64,000 nucleotides of DNA from Microbulbifer agarilyticus. GTDB taxonomy: Bacteria > Pseudomonadota > Gammaproteobacteria > Pseudomonadales > Cellvibrionaceae. Each line of letters starts with the position of its first letter. Position 1 is the stretch's first letter. Made by a program: the position numbers and the translations under genes. Where the stretch lies: positions 1,116,001 to 1,180,000 of the forward strand of contig NZ_CP019650.1 in assembly GCF_001999945.1 (NCBI RefSeq). Direction: 5' to 3'. Under the pieces are notes generated by a model. It did not search any database and was not told the origin of the DNA. It saw only the letters and a list, made by a program, of their open reading frames with translations. Positions 37,431 to 47,338 of the stretch are shown here, one piece after another.

Positions 37431-38333
37431 ATGATAAAACCACTATCTGGGTGTTCGACCCGAATCGGCGCTGCATGTCTGTTGGCTCTTGCGTCCGCCT
37501 GTAGCACGGTTCCCATAGAGCAAAAACGCACATCCAAGGTGGGACCGGGAGATATCCCTTTCGATCAAGTGCGCGATAGCGGCCCCGCGGTACCGGTAGA
37601 TATGCTGGCCACCCCGGAAGTGACCCCCATGCGTGAACCCATCGGCGTTGCGGGCAATAAGTCCCCATACGTGGTTAACGGCGTAAAGTACCGGGTTCTC
37701 GATGGTGTGAAGGGCTATCGCGAACGCGGGCATGCTTCCTGGTATGGCACCAAGTTCCATGGCCGCAAAACTGCCAATGGCGAGGTGTACAACATGTACG
37801 CCATGTCTGCCGCGCATAAAACTTTGCCGCTGCCCAGTTACGCGAAGGTCACCAATCTGGATAATGGCCGCAGTATCATCGTACGTGTGAACGACCGCGG
37901 TCCGTTTGTGCCCGGGCGCATTATTGATTTGAGCTACACCGCGGCGCAGAAGCTCGGATATATCGACAAGGGGGTTGCCCGCGTCGAGGTAGAAGCACTG
38001 GATCCCGCGAGCTTGCCAAGCGCGATGGAGACATTGGCGGTAGAAAAAGACGCTGCTGCGCGCAACGGTTTGCCGGAAGATGCCAGCTTCAAGTTGCCAG
38101 ACAACACCTTTCTGCAGGTAGGTGCTTATAGCTCATCCTCGCAGGCTGAGCAGATTCGCGCGCAGCTGGCTGCCACATTCGGCTATCCTGTTACCGTAAG
38201 CCCGGTAAACCGCGGCGGAAAGATGCTATATAGGGTACGAATTGGGCCAATAGAACAGCAGCGTGCGTTGGTTGCGCTGCGAGAATCCGTTGAACAACAG
38301 AATTTCGGTCAACCACAGGTGGTTGTGGATTGA
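37431..38333 (+). CDS. rlpA: Septal ring lytic transglycosylase RlpA with SPOR domain
   Basis: RlpA cleaves peptide-free (denuded) glycan strands, mainly at the septum. The 300-residue lipoprotein precursor has a lipobox (LASAC, Cys24). The double-psi beta-barrel carries GHASWYGTKFHGRKTANGE and VNDRGPFVPGRIIDLS. The C-terminal SPOR domain (FLQVGAYSSSSQAEQIRAQL onward, to the end) binds denuded glycans. It lies between mltB and dacA as in Pseudomonas. Confidence 0.95.
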   Translation: MIKPLSGCSTRIGAACLLALASACSTVPIEQKRTSKVGPGDIPFDQVRDSGPAVPVDMLATPEVTPMREPIGVAGNKSPYVVNGVKYRVLDGVKGYRERGHASWYGTKFHGRKTANGEVYNMYAMSAAHKTLPLPSYAKVTNLDNGRSIIVRVNDRGPFVPGRIIDLSYTAAQKLGYIDKGVARVEVEALDPASLPSAMETLAVEKDAAARNGLPEDASFKLPDNTFLQVGAYSSSSQAEQIRAQLAATFGYPVTVSPVNRGGKMLYRVRIGPIEQQRALVALRESVEQQNFGQPQVVVD

Positions 38334-38357
38334 GCCCAGTCATTACGGATTAAGTAC

Positions 38358-38394
38358 AGTTTCGACACTGTATTCTCCCGATGGAAGTCGGGAT
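38358..38394 (+). terminator. Hairpins between rlpA and dacA
   Basis: ACAGT/ACTGT and TCCCGA/TCGGGA stems lie in tandem, and the second is followed by TTTGACACTTTT. Partial termination is possible. Confidence 0.35.
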
Positions 38395-38430
38395 TTGACA
38401 CTTTTAGAACGCAAGGAATAAGAGATACCC

Positions 38431-39579
38431 ATGTTCAAACGCTTATTTGCCTGTCTGCTCCTGTTAGTCGGCGCCAACGTCGCCCAGGCCAATAAACCGC
38501 TGATTCCCGCGCCGCCGCAACTCGCGGCCTCAGCCTATATCCTGGTCGACGCGCACACCGGCCAGGTGCTGGTGGAGCACGATGCGGACAAGCAGATTCC
38601 GCCCGCCAGCTTGACCAAAATGATGACCAGCTACATCGTTTCCGAGGAACTGGAAAAAGGTGTCATTAAAGAGCAAGACATGGTGAACATCTCTGAGAAA
38701 GCCTGGCGTAAAGGCGGTTCGAAGATGTTTGTTAAAGTCGGCGACAAGGTGCCGGTGATCGATCTGTTGCGGGGTGTAATTGTCCAGTCCGGTAACGACG
38801 CCAGTATCGCGTTGGCCGAGTATGTTTCCGGCAGTGAAGAAGTCTTTGCCGAAGTGATGAACCAGCAGGCCGAGCGTATGGGCATGCAGGACACCAACTT
38901 CGTCAATGCCACCGGCTGGCCAGCCGATGGGCACCTCACCACCGCCCGTGACCTGAGCACACTGGCGCGCGCGCTGATTAATGATCACCCAAGCCACTAC
39001 GCGCTGTACTCTGAAAAGTATTTCCGTTTCAACGGTATTAACCAGCCCAACCGCAACCGCCTGCTGTGGCGCGACCCCGCGGTGGACGGCATCAAGACCG
39101 GTCATACTGAAGAAGCTGGCTACTGTCTGGTGGCCTCAGCGGTGAAGCGCGGCATGCGCCTGATCTCTGTGGTGGTTGGCACCGATAGCGATGAGAAGCG
39201 TGCGGCGGAGACCCAGAAGCTGCTCGCCTACGGCTTCCGCTACTTCCAGACTCACAAAGTCTACGGCAGTGATGATGTCCTGCAGACCGAACGGGTATGG
39301 GGCGGCAAGGCCGACTCCGTGGGTATCGCCGTGTCTCGCGACGTATTCGTTACCATCCCGCGCGGTGGCGAAGAGAACATCAAGGCCGACCTGATTATCG
39401 ACGGCGAGCTGAAGGCGCCGCTGGCGAAAGGCCAACAGGTGGGTAAAGTGGTCGTGAACCTCGATGGCGAAACAGTCGCGGATGTGCCCGCGGTGGTAGC
39501 CGAAGATGTGGAAGAGGCTGGCTTCTTCAAGCGCGTATGGGATTCCATCAAGCGCTTTGTCATGTCGTTCTTCAAGTAA
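38431..39579 (+). CDS. dacA: D-alanyl-D-alanine carboxypeptidase (PBP5/6 type)
   Basis: This enzyme trims the terminal D-Ala from pentapeptides in the periplasm. The 382-residue precursor has a cleavable signal (LFACLLLLVGANVAQA). The motifs are SLTK at 60-63, SGN at 120-122 and KTG at 222-224, followed by a beta-rich C-terminal domain. The last residues (FFKRVWDSIKRFVMSFFK) form an amphipathic helix for membrane attachment, as in PBP5. Confidence 0.97.
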   Translation: MFKRLFACLLLLVGANVAQANKPLIPAPPQLAASAYILVDAHTGQVLVEHDADKQIPPASLTKMMTSYIVSEELEKGVIKEQDMVNISEKAWRKGGSKMFVKVGDKVPVIDLLRGVIVQSGNDASIALAEYVSGSEEVFAEVMNQQAERMGMQDTNFVNATGWPADGHLTTARDLSTLARALINDHPSHYALYSEKYFRFNGINQPNRNRLLWRDPAVDGIKTGHTEEAGYCLVASAVKRGMRLISVVVGTDSDEKRAAETQKLLAYGFRYFQTHKVYGSDDVLQTERVWGGKADSVGIAVSRDVFVTIPRGGEENIKADLIIDGELKAPLAKGQQVGKVVVNLDGETVADVPAVVAEDVEEAGFFKRVWDSIKRFVMSFFK

Positions 39580-39591
39580 AATCCTGATATG

Positions 39592-39615
39592 GCCCGGCGA
39601 ATCTCGTCGCCGGGC
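39592..39615 (+). terminator. Strong hairpin after dacA
   Basis: GCCCGGCGA and TCGCCGGGC form a nine-pair stem with a six-base loop, 12 bases after the stop. The T run is poor, so it may terminate only partly before ybeD. Confidence 0.55.
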
Positions 39616-39766
39616 TGCTTGAAGGTCCTCCCAAAGCAGTTTCGTCTGCAATCTTTCCTCCCTGTCCAGTGCCCCATCGGCACTGTATAATTCCCGCCCG
39701 GCCGCAATCCTCGCCGGGCAGATACCGGCAAATCCACCATCTGACCTGCGGCCATGTGAGCGTGGT

Positions 39767-40048
39767 ATGACCCAGGATTCAGAGCAGCAGCCTCCTAAAA
39801 TCGAATTTCCGTGCGAAGACTATATGGTCAAAGTGGTGCGAGACGCCGACGACCAGGTGCACGATTTTGTAATGGGTGTGATGCGCCGGCACGCGCCGGG
39901 CTTCGATGAAAGCAAGTTGAAGCACAAGCCCAGCCGCAACGGCAAATTTAACTCAGTGACCTTCTACATCCTCGCCACCGGCGAGCCGCAACTGAAAGCA
40001 CTGTTCGAAGAACTGAAGGCCCACCCGGGCGTGCATATGGTGCTGTGA
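39767..40048 (+). CDS. ybeD: YbeD/DUF493 family protein
   Basis: A 93-residue protein of the DUF493 family, with an ACT-like fold. The start region ([16 protein letters not shown]) and the ending [17 protein letters not shown] are typical. Its conserved position between dacA and lipB suggests a link to lipoylation, but no activity is known. The stop overlaps the lipB start by one base. Confidence 0.93.
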   Translation: MTQDSEQQPPKIEFPCEDYMVKVVRDADDQVHDFVMGVMRRHAPGFDESKLKHKPSRNGKFNSVTFYILATGEPQLKALFEELKAHPGVHMVL

Positions 40049-40770
40049 TGGCAGGTTCGAAGCCAGTCATCTGCAACCTGGGCCGGCGCGACTACGAAAG
40101 CGTATGGCGCGCCATGGCCCATTACACCGACACCCGCGGCAACGACGCCGTAGACCAGATCTGGTGTGTCGAACATCCTCCCGTATTTACCCAGGGACAG
40201 GCCGGCAAGGCCGAGCACCTGCTCAATACCGGTGATATCCCGGTGGTGCAGGTAGATCGCGGCGGCCAGGTGACCTACCACGGTCCCGGCCAATTGGTGG
40301 TGTATCCACTGCTGGATCTGCGTCGCAGCAAAATTGGTGTGCGCGATCTGGTGACAGCGCTGGAAGAGGCGACCGTGGCCATGTTGGCGCAATACGGCAT
40401 CAGTGCCTCGCCCCGTGCCGATGCTCCGGGTGTTTACCTGACCGAGGGCCCGCGCGCGGGTAACAAGATTGCGTCCATTGGCCTGCGTGTGCGCCGTGGG
40501 TGCAGTTTCCACGGTATTGCCATCAATATCGATATGGATCTCGGCCCTTTCTTGCGCATCAATCCGTGCGGTTACGCCGGTATGCAGATGGTGCAGATGG
40601 CCGAAGTGATTCAACCCACACCCGCGTGGCAGGATGTCGCGGAAAAATTTGTTGCAGCGCTGCAGCAAAAGCTGGGACTGCCGGAAGCCAGCTGGCATCC
40701 GCTGGATGAAAACGTATTTGAGGTAGCTGCACAGGCGCAGGCTGCCGAACCAGGAACAAGTAATGTCTGA
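40048..40770 (+). CDS. lipB: Octanoyl-[ACP]:protein octanoyltransferase
   Basis: LipB moves octanoate from ACP to the lipoyl domains of 2-oxoacid dehydrogenases and GcvH. The conserved parts are [20 protein letters not shown], the Lys in [11 protein letters not shown], and the acyl-thioester Cys at 174 in [12 protein letters not shown] 40048 overlaps the ybeD stop; GTG 40045 is a one-codon-longer alternative. It overlaps lipA by 8 bases. Confidence 0.96.
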   Translation: MAGSKPVICNLGRRDYESVWRAMAHYTDTRGNDAVDQIWCVEHPPVFTQGQAGKAEHLLNTGDIPVVQVDRGGQVTYHGPGQLVVYPLLDLRRSKIGVRDLVTALEEATVAMLAQYGISASPRADAPGVYLTEGPRAGNKIASIGLRVRRGCSFHGIAINIDMDLGPFLRINPCGYAGMQMVQMAEVIQPTPAWQDVAEKFVAALQQKLGLPEASWHPLDENVFEVAAQAQAAEPGTSNV

Positions 40771-41830
40771 ACGATTTGACGCCGACCAGTCTGAAGTGAA
40801 GGCGACTGAAGTAACGCCCGCTGAGGTAAACCCGAGCGAAACCGCTAAACCAGATCTCGTGCCGGTAAAACGCACCCGCCGTTTGCAGCAGGGTGAAAAG
40901 CTGCGCGATGGGGAAAAGGTTGAGCGGATTCCGGTGAAGGTGATCGCCAGCGACCAGACCCTGCGCAAGCCAGACTGGATTCGCGTCAAGGTGCCATCGG
41001 TAAAGGCCTCCAAGGAAGTGGAGCGCATCAAGAGCATCCTGCGCTCGCAGAAACTGGCCACCGTGTGTGAAGAAGCCAGCTGCCCGAACCTGGGCGAATG
41101 CTTCAGCGGTGGTACCGCCACGTTCATGATCATGGGTGAAATCTGTACCCGTCGCTGTCCCTTCTGCGATGTGGGCCACGGCAAGCCCAATCCGCTGGAT
41201 CCAGACGAGCCGCAGCAACTTGCTGAAGCCATTGCGGCCATGAGCCTGCGCTACGTGGTCATTACCTCCGTAGACCGCGACGACCTGCGCGACGGTGGTG
41301 CCGAACACTTTGCCGAATGTATCAAGCAGTCCCGCGCGCTATCTCCCAACCTGCAGGTGGAAATCCTTACCCCGGACTTCCGCGGCCGTATGGACGTGGC
41401 ACTGGATATCCTGGAAGCCGAGGCGCCAGACGTGTTCAACCACAACCTGGAAACCGTGCCGCGCCTATACCGTGAATCCCGCCCGGGGGCCAACTACAAG
41501 TGGTCTCTGAAATTGCTGCAGGAATATAAAAAACGTCGCCCGGACGTCCTGACCAAGTCCGGTCTGATGGTGGGCCTGGGTGAAACCAAGGAAGAGATTT
41601 TTGAAGTACTGGACGATATGCGTGCCCACGATATCGACATGCTGACTATCGGCCAGTATCTGCAGCCGAGTAAGGAGCATTTGCCGGTACAGCGTTACGT
41701 GCACCCGGACGAGTTCGAAGAGTACCGCGTGTATGCGGAAAAAATTGGCTTCAAGCACGCCGCTTGTGGACCGATGGTGCGCTCTTCTTACCACGCCGAC
41801 AAGCAGGCCCACGGCGAAGAAGTTAAGTAG
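40763..41830 (+). CDS. lipA: Lipoyl synthase
   Basis: LipA is a radical-SAM enzyme that inserts two sulfurs into octanoyl groups. The 355-residue protein has an N-terminal extension of about 60 charged residues. The auxiliary cluster motif [12 protein letters not shown] and the radical-SAM motif CTRRCPFC (128-135) are both present. The C-terminal RSSYHA Ser is the usual auxiliary ligand. It is cotranslated with lipB. Confidence 0.97.
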   Translation: MSERFDADQSEVKATEVTPAEVNPSETAKPDLVPVKRTRRLQQGEKLRDGEKVERIPVKVIASDQTLRKPDWIRVKVPSVKASKEVERIKSILRSQKLATVCEEASCPNLGECFSGGTATFMIMGEICTRRCPFCDVGHGKPNPLDPDEPQQLAEAIAAMSLRYVVITSVDRDDLRDGGAEHFAECIKQSRALSPNLQVEILTPDFRGRMDVALDILEAEAPDVFNHNLETVPRLYRESRPGANYKWSLKLLQEYKKRRPDVLTKSGLMVGLGETKEEIFEVLDDMRAHDIDMLTIGQYLQPSKEHLPVQRYVHPDEFEEYRVYAEKIGFKHAACGPMVRSSYHADKQAHGEEVK

Positions 41831-41839
41831 TGCTACGTT

Positions 41840-41869
41840 AGCAGTGGGTGAGGGGAGAGACCCGCTGCT
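41840..41869 (+). terminator. Hairpin after lipA
   Basis: AGCAGTGGGT and ACCCGCTGCT form a ten-pair stem with one G-U pair. It lacks a T run but marks the end of the lip genes. Confidence 0.45.
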
Positions 41870-41898
41870 GCTAGTTCCCCGATCGCGAGTATGGATGC

Positions 41899-42417
41899 AT
41901 GGACAAGTCGGATTTCAAGTTTGATCGTGTGAGCAAACGGATCATCCAGGAGCTTCAGAAAAATGCGCGTATCAGCAACCGGGACCTGGCGGAAAAGGTC
42001 AACCTTTCACCGAGCGCCTGCCTGAAGCGCACCAAAAAGCTGGAAGAGCAGGGGTACATCCGGCACTACACCGTTGAACTGGATCTTAACCGCGTCTGCA
42101 CCAGCGTAATGGCCATGGCGCAATTGGCTATCGGCGACAACCGCGGGCGCGCAGCGGAAGTGAATATTGAAGCCGCTATTCGCAAGCTGCCCCAAGCGGT
42201 AGAGTGCTTTAAAACCAGTGGCGAGTATCAGTATCTCGTACACTTTATTTGCCGCGATCTCGAAGAGTACAACGAGATCAGTAACCGCCTGCTAGAACAG
42301 GACCTGGGTATCTCCAGGATTTCCAGTAATTTCGTCCTCTCCACTCCCAAGCCATTTCAGTCCTACCCCCTCGGCGAACTGGAGTGGTTAAACGATATGG
42401 ACGAGCGCGGTAGTTAG
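41899..42417 (+). CDS. Lrp/AsnC family transcriptional regulator
   Basis: The 172-residue protein has an N-terminal winged helix-turn-helix (about residues 8-60; RISNRDLAEKVNLSPSACLK is the recognition region) and a C-terminal RAM/AsnC ligand domain (about 70-150). Members respond to amino acids or related compounds. Its 3' end overlaps the convergent permease gene by 4 bases. It is the obvious local regulator for the permease and TonB receptor pair. The effector is unknown; a hydantoin- or amino acid-like molecule would fit the neighbours. Confidence 0.92.
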   Translation: MDKSDFKFDRVSKRIIQELQKNARISNRDLAEKVNLSPSACLKRTKKLEEQGYIRHYTVELDLNRVCTSVMAMAQLAIGDNRGRAAEVNIEAAIRKLPQAVECFKTSGEYQYLVHFICRDLEEYNEISNRLLEQDLGISRISSNFVLSTPKPFQSYPLGELEWLNDMDERGS

Positions 42418-43733
42418 CGCCCGCGCTGCCTCTTCGCTACCTCTCCGAGTTTTACCAGTACTACATATGTCAGTGCCGATGTAATTAGTGCATCGAATGC
42501 GGGGATTTGTGTAAGTAGCACTTTTTCCTGGCTGGTAAGAAACGCCACACCCATGCCGGCGAGCCACGCCAGCATCGCCGGCCAAGAGAATCTGGTCGGC
42601 CCCTCAATTTGCGATCCTTTTTCTCCAACTAATCGTTCACTTTTCACTTCCAGAATATAGTGTGCGGTATAGATCGCGCCGACCGGCATAAAGATAATTC
42701 CGAGCGAAAAAATAAAGTCGATAAAATGATCGGAAATTCCCGCGAAGGCGACGGCGGTTCCGGCAATACCGGAAAAGATTACGATCTGCCACTCTTTAAA
42801 GCGCGGCACTATCGCAGCAATACTCAGCCCACAGCCATACAGGTTTACCGCATTGGTAATCGTGCTGGAAAAAATCACGAATACCAGTGCCAAGATACCA
42901 AGGCCGGCCGCCTGTAGCATGGCGAGCACATCAGTCTCCGATAGCCACACCGCGGTAGCTGCGCTGATGCAGTACACAAGCGTGGCACTGCCGAGAAATG
43001 GCAGGAAAGAAGCGATCGCAGCATCCTTGGTGGATCTGCCGTAGCGCGTGAGGTCCGGCATCACCAGCGCGGAAACGATAAAACTCCCCACGACCGCGGA
43101 AACGGCTTCGCCGAGCCCCATACTGGCCGTGCCGCTGGCTAAGAAAATGTCTGTCAGGCTTGCCTGGTCCACGAGTTTGTACAGCAACACACACAGGACG
43201 AGCAGCTGTATGGGCACGATGATGGCGGCGAGTTTCTGGATCGACTTGAATCCGAAGATGGCCGATGCGGTCATTAATACACCCCCGCAAACCGGGGTCA
43301 GCCATTGGGGCAGGCTGATGTCGCTAATGTCAGCCAGCAGGTACTCCATCGCGGAGCTGAACAGCACAATGTTCACCCCAAACCAGCCAAACATGGACAG
43401 GGCAATGCACAAATTGACGATATTCGCCCCGCGGCTGCCGAACGAATCTCTGATCAGCATATAGGAGCTGACACGCTTGCGGACACCCACAATTCCTGTG
43501 GCGAAGCCCACAAGGGACAGCGCCAGGCCGCCCAGCAAGAATGCCCACAAAGCGGTCACCATACCCGCTTCTGCGACCACAACAACCCCGGTCATCACAC
43601 CGGGCAGGGAGAAGGCGAGGGCAGAGTTAACCTCGGAGATCTTGCCTCCGCTGACGCTGATATACGCGGGAACCGGCTCGGTCGCGTAATCCTGAAGCAA
43701 CTGCTCCAGATCGGTGTTGGGTTGATTGTGCAT
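42414..43733 (-). CDS. NCS1 family (cytosine/purine/hydantoin-type) permease
   Basis: A 439-residue inner-membrane transporter with about 12 helices, of the nucleobase:cation symporter-1 family that includes CodB and the hydantoin carrier Mhp1. Family features include an N-terminal EPVPAY segment, SLPGVMTGVVV in the first helix, and FGSRGANIVNLC further on. It is divergent from the TonB-dependent receptor, and the two share a 285-base upstream region. A transported heterocycle is likely, but which one cannot be read from sequence. Confidence 0.85.
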   Translation of the reverse strand: MHNQPNTDLEQLLQDYATEPVPAYISVSGGKISEVNSALAFSLPGVMTGVVVVAEAGMVTALWAFLLGGLALSLVGFATGIVGVRKRVSSYMLIRDSFGSRGANIVNLCIALSMFGWFGVNIVLFSSAMEYLLADISDISLPQWLTPVCGGVLMTASAIFGFKSIQKLAAIIVPIQLLVLCVLLYKLVDQASLTDIFLASGTASMGLGEAVSAVVGSFIVSALVMPDLTRYGRSTKDAAIASFLPFLGSATLVYCISAATAVWLSETDVLAMLQAAGLGILALVFVIFSSTITNAVNLYGCGLSIAAIVPRFKEWQIVIFSGIAGTAVAFAGISDHFIDFIFSLGIIFMPVGAIYTAHYILEVKSERLVGEKGSQIEGPTRFSWPAMLAWLAGMGVAFLTSQEKVLLTQIPAFDALITSALTYVVLVKLGEVAKRQRGR

Positions 43734-43849
43734 ACGTCGACTACCTTTTCGCCCAGCTTACCCATCTGCTTGTAGAGCCCGATAAGTAGTACTCTGGATT
43801 GGCACTTGGCCATTCTTATCATTCAGCCCTAACTATACCTCCAATACCC

Positions 43850-43864
43850 GGAAACAATGTTTCC
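43850..43864. promoter_or_regulatory. Candidate operator between permease and TonB receptor
   Basis: GGAAACAATGTTTCC is a perfect six-base dyad with a three-base centre. It is 15 bases long, the size of Lrp-family sites, and lies in the divergent promoter region. A longer-range pair CCCGAGA (43864) and TCTCGGG (43896) flanks it. The neighbouring Lrp-type protein is the natural candidate to bind here. Confidence 0.5.
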
Positions 43865-44018
43865 CCGAGAGTGGGTAGATGTTCATAAAGTTTCGTCTCG
43901 GGTGGTGCCGTCGCGCAAAGGTTTCCCGCCCTGCATGGTAATTTTTTGAGCAGGGTTCGGGGGCAGCTGGTACACGCTCTCCGTCGCTAGATTTCGAATA
44001 ACGATTAAGGAGCGGAAG

Positions 44019-46160
44019 ATGCCAGAAGGCAAAAAATGGCTGCGGATGTTCAGCTTGTCCATTCTCGGGGCGGCCATCGCGGCCGAAAGCTACGCGGACT
44101 ACACCATTGAGGAAGTCCAGGTTACTGCGCGCAAGCGTGCCGAAAGCCTGCAGGAAGTGCCGGATTCCATCACTGTGCTGAGTGCTGCACAGATCGAGTC
44201 CGCCGGCATCCGGGATTTGAAGGGCGTTGCAGCGCTGACGCCAAACCTGAGCATGGACGACAACTACCGCCCGGGTACTGCACGTATTTCCATCCGGGGC
44301 ATGATCACCCCACAGGTCGGCGACGCCCCGCTCGCATACGTCGTTGATGGCGTTACTGCCCCAAGCATGGACTTCATTAACCAGGATCTGCACGCGGTCG
44401 AGCGCATCGAAGTGATCAAGGGGCCCCAGGGCGCGCTCTATGGTAAGGGGGCTGTGGGTGGAGCGATCAACATCGTCACCCGGGAACCTACCAATGAAAC
44501 CGAAGGCTCATTCGTGGTTGGCGCAGGCAATGGCGAGAGCGTCAATGCCGAGGGCTTCCTGTCCGGTGCGCTGGTTGAAGACTCACTGTATTACCGCGTG
44601 GGCGCCAAACACTCCGATAGTGCGGGCTTTATTGAAAATGAAGTGACCGGGCAAATGGTGGATGCCCGCAAAGTCTCCACGGTATCCGGCCTGCTCTCCT
44701 ACCAGCTGAGCGATCAGGGCAAAGTAGACCTGCGCGCGCGCTACTCCGACAATCAGGCCGGGGTGGGTTATTACAGCGTGGTTGATTCCCCGTACGCGAT
44801 CGGAGACGACGTTTGGTCCCGCCAGTCGTCCAATATTCTGGGCGGCAGTAACCGCGAGCTACTGGAATTGTCTGGCAAGTTTGAATGGTCTGCAGACTAC
44901 GGCGATTTGTTGTTTGTCGCGGGCTACAGTGAAGTAGACGACCTGTCTTTTTCCGACTCGGATTACACCGGAATGCCGAGTGACTTCGACCTGCTGTTCG
45001 CCGGTGCGCAGGAAACCCAATACGGTGTAAAAGCCTATACTTCTGAACTGCGTTTCACCGCGCCTGCTGATCACGCAGTGCAGTGGCAGGCCGGTGCTTA
45101 CTATCAATTGCGAGAAGTCGAATCCACGCTGCATTTGTGGGATGACTTTGACGGTGTAGGTGTACGTACACGGGATAGCTTCGATATTCCCAACGATGAA
45201 TTTATCGGTAGTAACCTCGACCCGGATTTTTTCACCGAATATCTGTATTCCATCGTAGATTCCAACACCAGCGATGCATGGGCAATTTTTGGCCAGGCGG
45301 CGTACGACTTGACCGATACACTGACGGTCTCTGCCGCACTGCGTTACGACATGGATAAACGGGAATCCTACGATTGGCGCGATGTAGAAGGCACCTTTGC
45401 CAAGCGCGACTTCTCCGAACTGCAGCCAAAGTTCCAGCTGTCATACGATTTATCGGAAGACGTGCTGACCTATGTGTCTGTTTCCCGAGGCTTCCGCAGT
45501 GGTGGTTTCAACGAACCGCACCCCGATGTCGAGCGCGTCTTTGATCAGGAAATTTCTGACAATTTTGAGATTGGCTTCAAGTCTGATTTTCTGGATCAGA
45601 AACTCGTGCTGAACGGCGCTGCGTTTCATGTGAATACGCAAAATACCCAGTATACGCAGTTCAATGTCGAGACCTTTACCCTAGAAAACTTGAGTATTGA
45701 CCGCTCCATTTCTCAGGGCCTTGAGGCGGATTTCCAGTACCTGGTTAGCTCATCCCTGCGCCTGCACGGTGGTGTTGGTATGGTGAAGTCTGAAATCGAT
45801 CAATACGCTGCGAATCCGGATCTAGAGGGTAATCGAGTGCCCGGTGTCTACCGCTCCAATATCAATCTTGGTGCTGAGTATGTGCGTGCACTGCAAAGTG
45901 GTTCCGAGCTGGAGTTCCGGGTGGACTACCTGCGCAATGGACCCATCGCCTGGGACCTGGAAAACAGCCTGGAAACCGGCGCTACCAATATTGTGAATGT
46001 GCGCGCGAGTTACATCTTCGATCAAAGCCGCATTACGCTGTTTGCGGAAAATGTCACCGATGAAGCGACCATTTCTGACGCATTTGTATTGGACTACGGA
46101 TATGGCCGACAGCCGGGGCGTCCCCGCTACTACGGCGTGCAATTCGGATATTCCTTTTAA
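44019..46160 (+). CDS. TonB-dependent outer-membrane receptor
   Basis: A 713-residue outer-membrane transporter energised by TonB. It has a signal peptide (MFSLSILGAAIAAESYA region), a TonB-box-like IEEVQVTA, and the plug domain (RAESLQEVPDSITVLSAAQI, IRGM, RIEVIKGPQGALYGKGAVGG). A 22-strand barrel ends in an aromatic residue (VQFGYSF). AAGGAG lies before the ATG. It is of the general TBDT/CirA-like type seen in marine bacteria for small organic substrates. It lies divergent to the NCS1 permease and upstream of DUF917. Confidence 0.94.
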   Translation: MPEGKKWLRMFSLSILGAAIAAESYADYTIEEVQVTARKRAESLQEVPDSITVLSAAQIESAGIRDLKGVAALTPNLSMDDNYRPGTARISIRGMITPQVGDAPLAYVVDGVTAPSMDFINQDLHAVERIEVIKGPQGALYGKGAVGGAINIVTREPTNETEGSFVVGAGNGESVNAEGFLSGALVEDSLYYRVGAKHSDSAGFIENEVTGQMVDARKVSTVSGLLSYQLSDQGKVDLRARYSDNQAGVGYYSVVDSPYAIGDDVWSRQSSNILGGSNRELLELSGKFEWSADYGDLLFVAGYSEVDDLSFSDSDYTGMPSDFDLLFAGAQETQYGVKAYTSELRFTAPADHAVQWQAGAYYQLREVESTLHLWDDFDGVGVRTRDSFDIPNDEFIGSNLDPDFFTEYLYSIVDSNTSDAWAIFGQAAYDLTDTLTVSAALRYDMDKRESYDWRDVEGTFAKRDFSELQPKFQLSYDLSEDVLTYVSVSRGFRSGGFNEPHPDVERVFDQEISDNFEIGFKSDFLDQKLVLNGAAFHVNTQNTQYTQFNVETFTLENLSIDRSISQGLEADFQYLVSSSLRLHGGVGMVKSEIDQYAANPDLEGNRVPGVYRSNINLGAEYVRALQSGSELEFRVDYLRNGPIAWDLENSLETGATNIVNVRASYIFDQSRITLFAENVTDEATISDAFVLDYGYGRQPGRPRYYGVQFGYSF

Positions 46161-46237
46161 TTTTTGACTTTACCCATATTAGGGCGCCGCTCGGTTTCCG
46201 GGCGGCACCTTGTGTATCTGTAGTGCGAGACGGAACA

Positions 46238-47338
46238 ATGCGAGTACTGACAAGGCAGGATCTGGAAGACATTCTGTATGGGTGTGCGATCCTCGGAACC
46301 GGCGGCGGTGGCGAGCTGGATGAGGGTTTTGAACTCATCGATGAAGCGTTGGCGCTGGGCAAGGAGTTTGTGCTCGCAGACCCGTCGGAAATTCCTGACG
46401 AAGCGATGATTTGTACCCCCTATATGCTCGGAGCTATCTCAGAGCTGCCGGCGGGAGAGGAGGGTAAGTACGCGCGTTTACCTATCGGTGAAGTGCGTCC
46501 CATTCTTGCAGCTTACCAGCGTATGGAGGCTTACAAGGGAACAAAGTTCAGTGGCACCGTCGCCTGTGAACTGGGTGGGTCAAACACGGCAATGGCGTTT
46601 TACGTTGCCGCCATGACCGGTGGCTACATCGTCGATGGTGATCCGGCCGGTCGCGCAGTCCCGGAAATTACTCATTCCACTTACTACCTGAACGACCTGC
46701 CCGCGGCACCCATTGTGACTGCCAATGCATTCGGTGAGTGCATGGTTATTGAAAATGTGGTTGATGACCTTCGCGCAGAGGAAATTGTCCGCGCGCTATC
46801 CATGGCGAGTGGCAATGATATTGCTGCAGTCGATCACGCCCTGCGTATGCAGGAACTGCGCGGCGCGCTGATCGGCGGCACCATCACCAAAGCACTGGAG
46901 CTTGGCAGAACCTGGCGCGCTACCAAGGCAGATGGCGGCGATATTCCAGCAAATATTGCGGCACAAGGTGGCGGAGATGTGGTGTTTCGTGGAGCTATCT
47001 CCACGTGCGACTGGAAGACCGCTGAGGGTTTTACGCTTGGCAATATTTCAATCTCTGGAGAAGGGGATTACGCTGGCTCGGATTATGCGATCTGGCTCAA
47101 GAATGAGAATATGATTGCGTGGTGCAACGGCGAAGTGCACGCCACCATACCGGACCTGATTTGTCTGCTGGATATGGAAACCGGTGAGCCGGTAACCAAC
47201 CCCAACTATCGCGTGGGCCAGCAAGTGGCCGTGGTAGTTCTACCTGCACCCAATGCATTCCTGAGTGAGAAGGGGTTGGAAATATTTGGGCCGAAGTATC
47301 TTGGTTATTCCTTCGAATACCGCAGCGCTTTGGTGTGA
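46238..47338 (+). CDS. DUF917 (S-methyl-thiohydantoin desulfurase-like) protein
   Basis: This 366-residue protein belongs to the DUF917 family (S-Me-THD N and C domains), whose members are associated with hydantoin and thiohydantoin metabolism. The Gly-rich motif CAILGTGGGGE at the N-terminus, CELGGSNTAMAF and the C-terminal LEIFGPKYLGYSFEYRS are diagnostic. ATG 46238 is preferred to GTG 46223. It lies 77 bases after the receptor stop, probably in one operon with it. No hydantoinase/oxoprolinase subunit, the usual partner, is nearby. Activity and substrate are inferred from the family only. Confidence 0.85.
   Translation: MRVLTRQDLEDILYGCAILGTGGGGELDEGFELIDEALALGKEFVLADPSEIPDEAMICTPYMLGAISELPAGEEGKYARLPIGEVRPILAAYQRMEAYKGTKFSGTVACELGGSNTAMAFYVAAMTGGYIVDGDPAGRAVPEITHSTYYLNDLPAAPIVTANAFGECMVIENVVDDLRAEEIVRALSMASGNDIAAVDHALRMQELRGALIGGTITKALELGRTWRATKADGGDIPANIAAQGGGDVVFRGAISTCDWKTAEGFTLGNISISGEGDYAGSDYAIWLKNENMIAWCNGEVHATIPDLICLLDMETGEPVTNPNYRVGQQVAVVVLPAPNAFLSEKGLEIFGPKYLGYSFEYRSALV

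Noticed and set aside
39964..41241. A 425-codon open frame on the minus strand across ybeD, lipB and lipA
   Set aside because: It is antisense to three genes with clear catalytic motifs and overlapping stops and starts; no protein family features.
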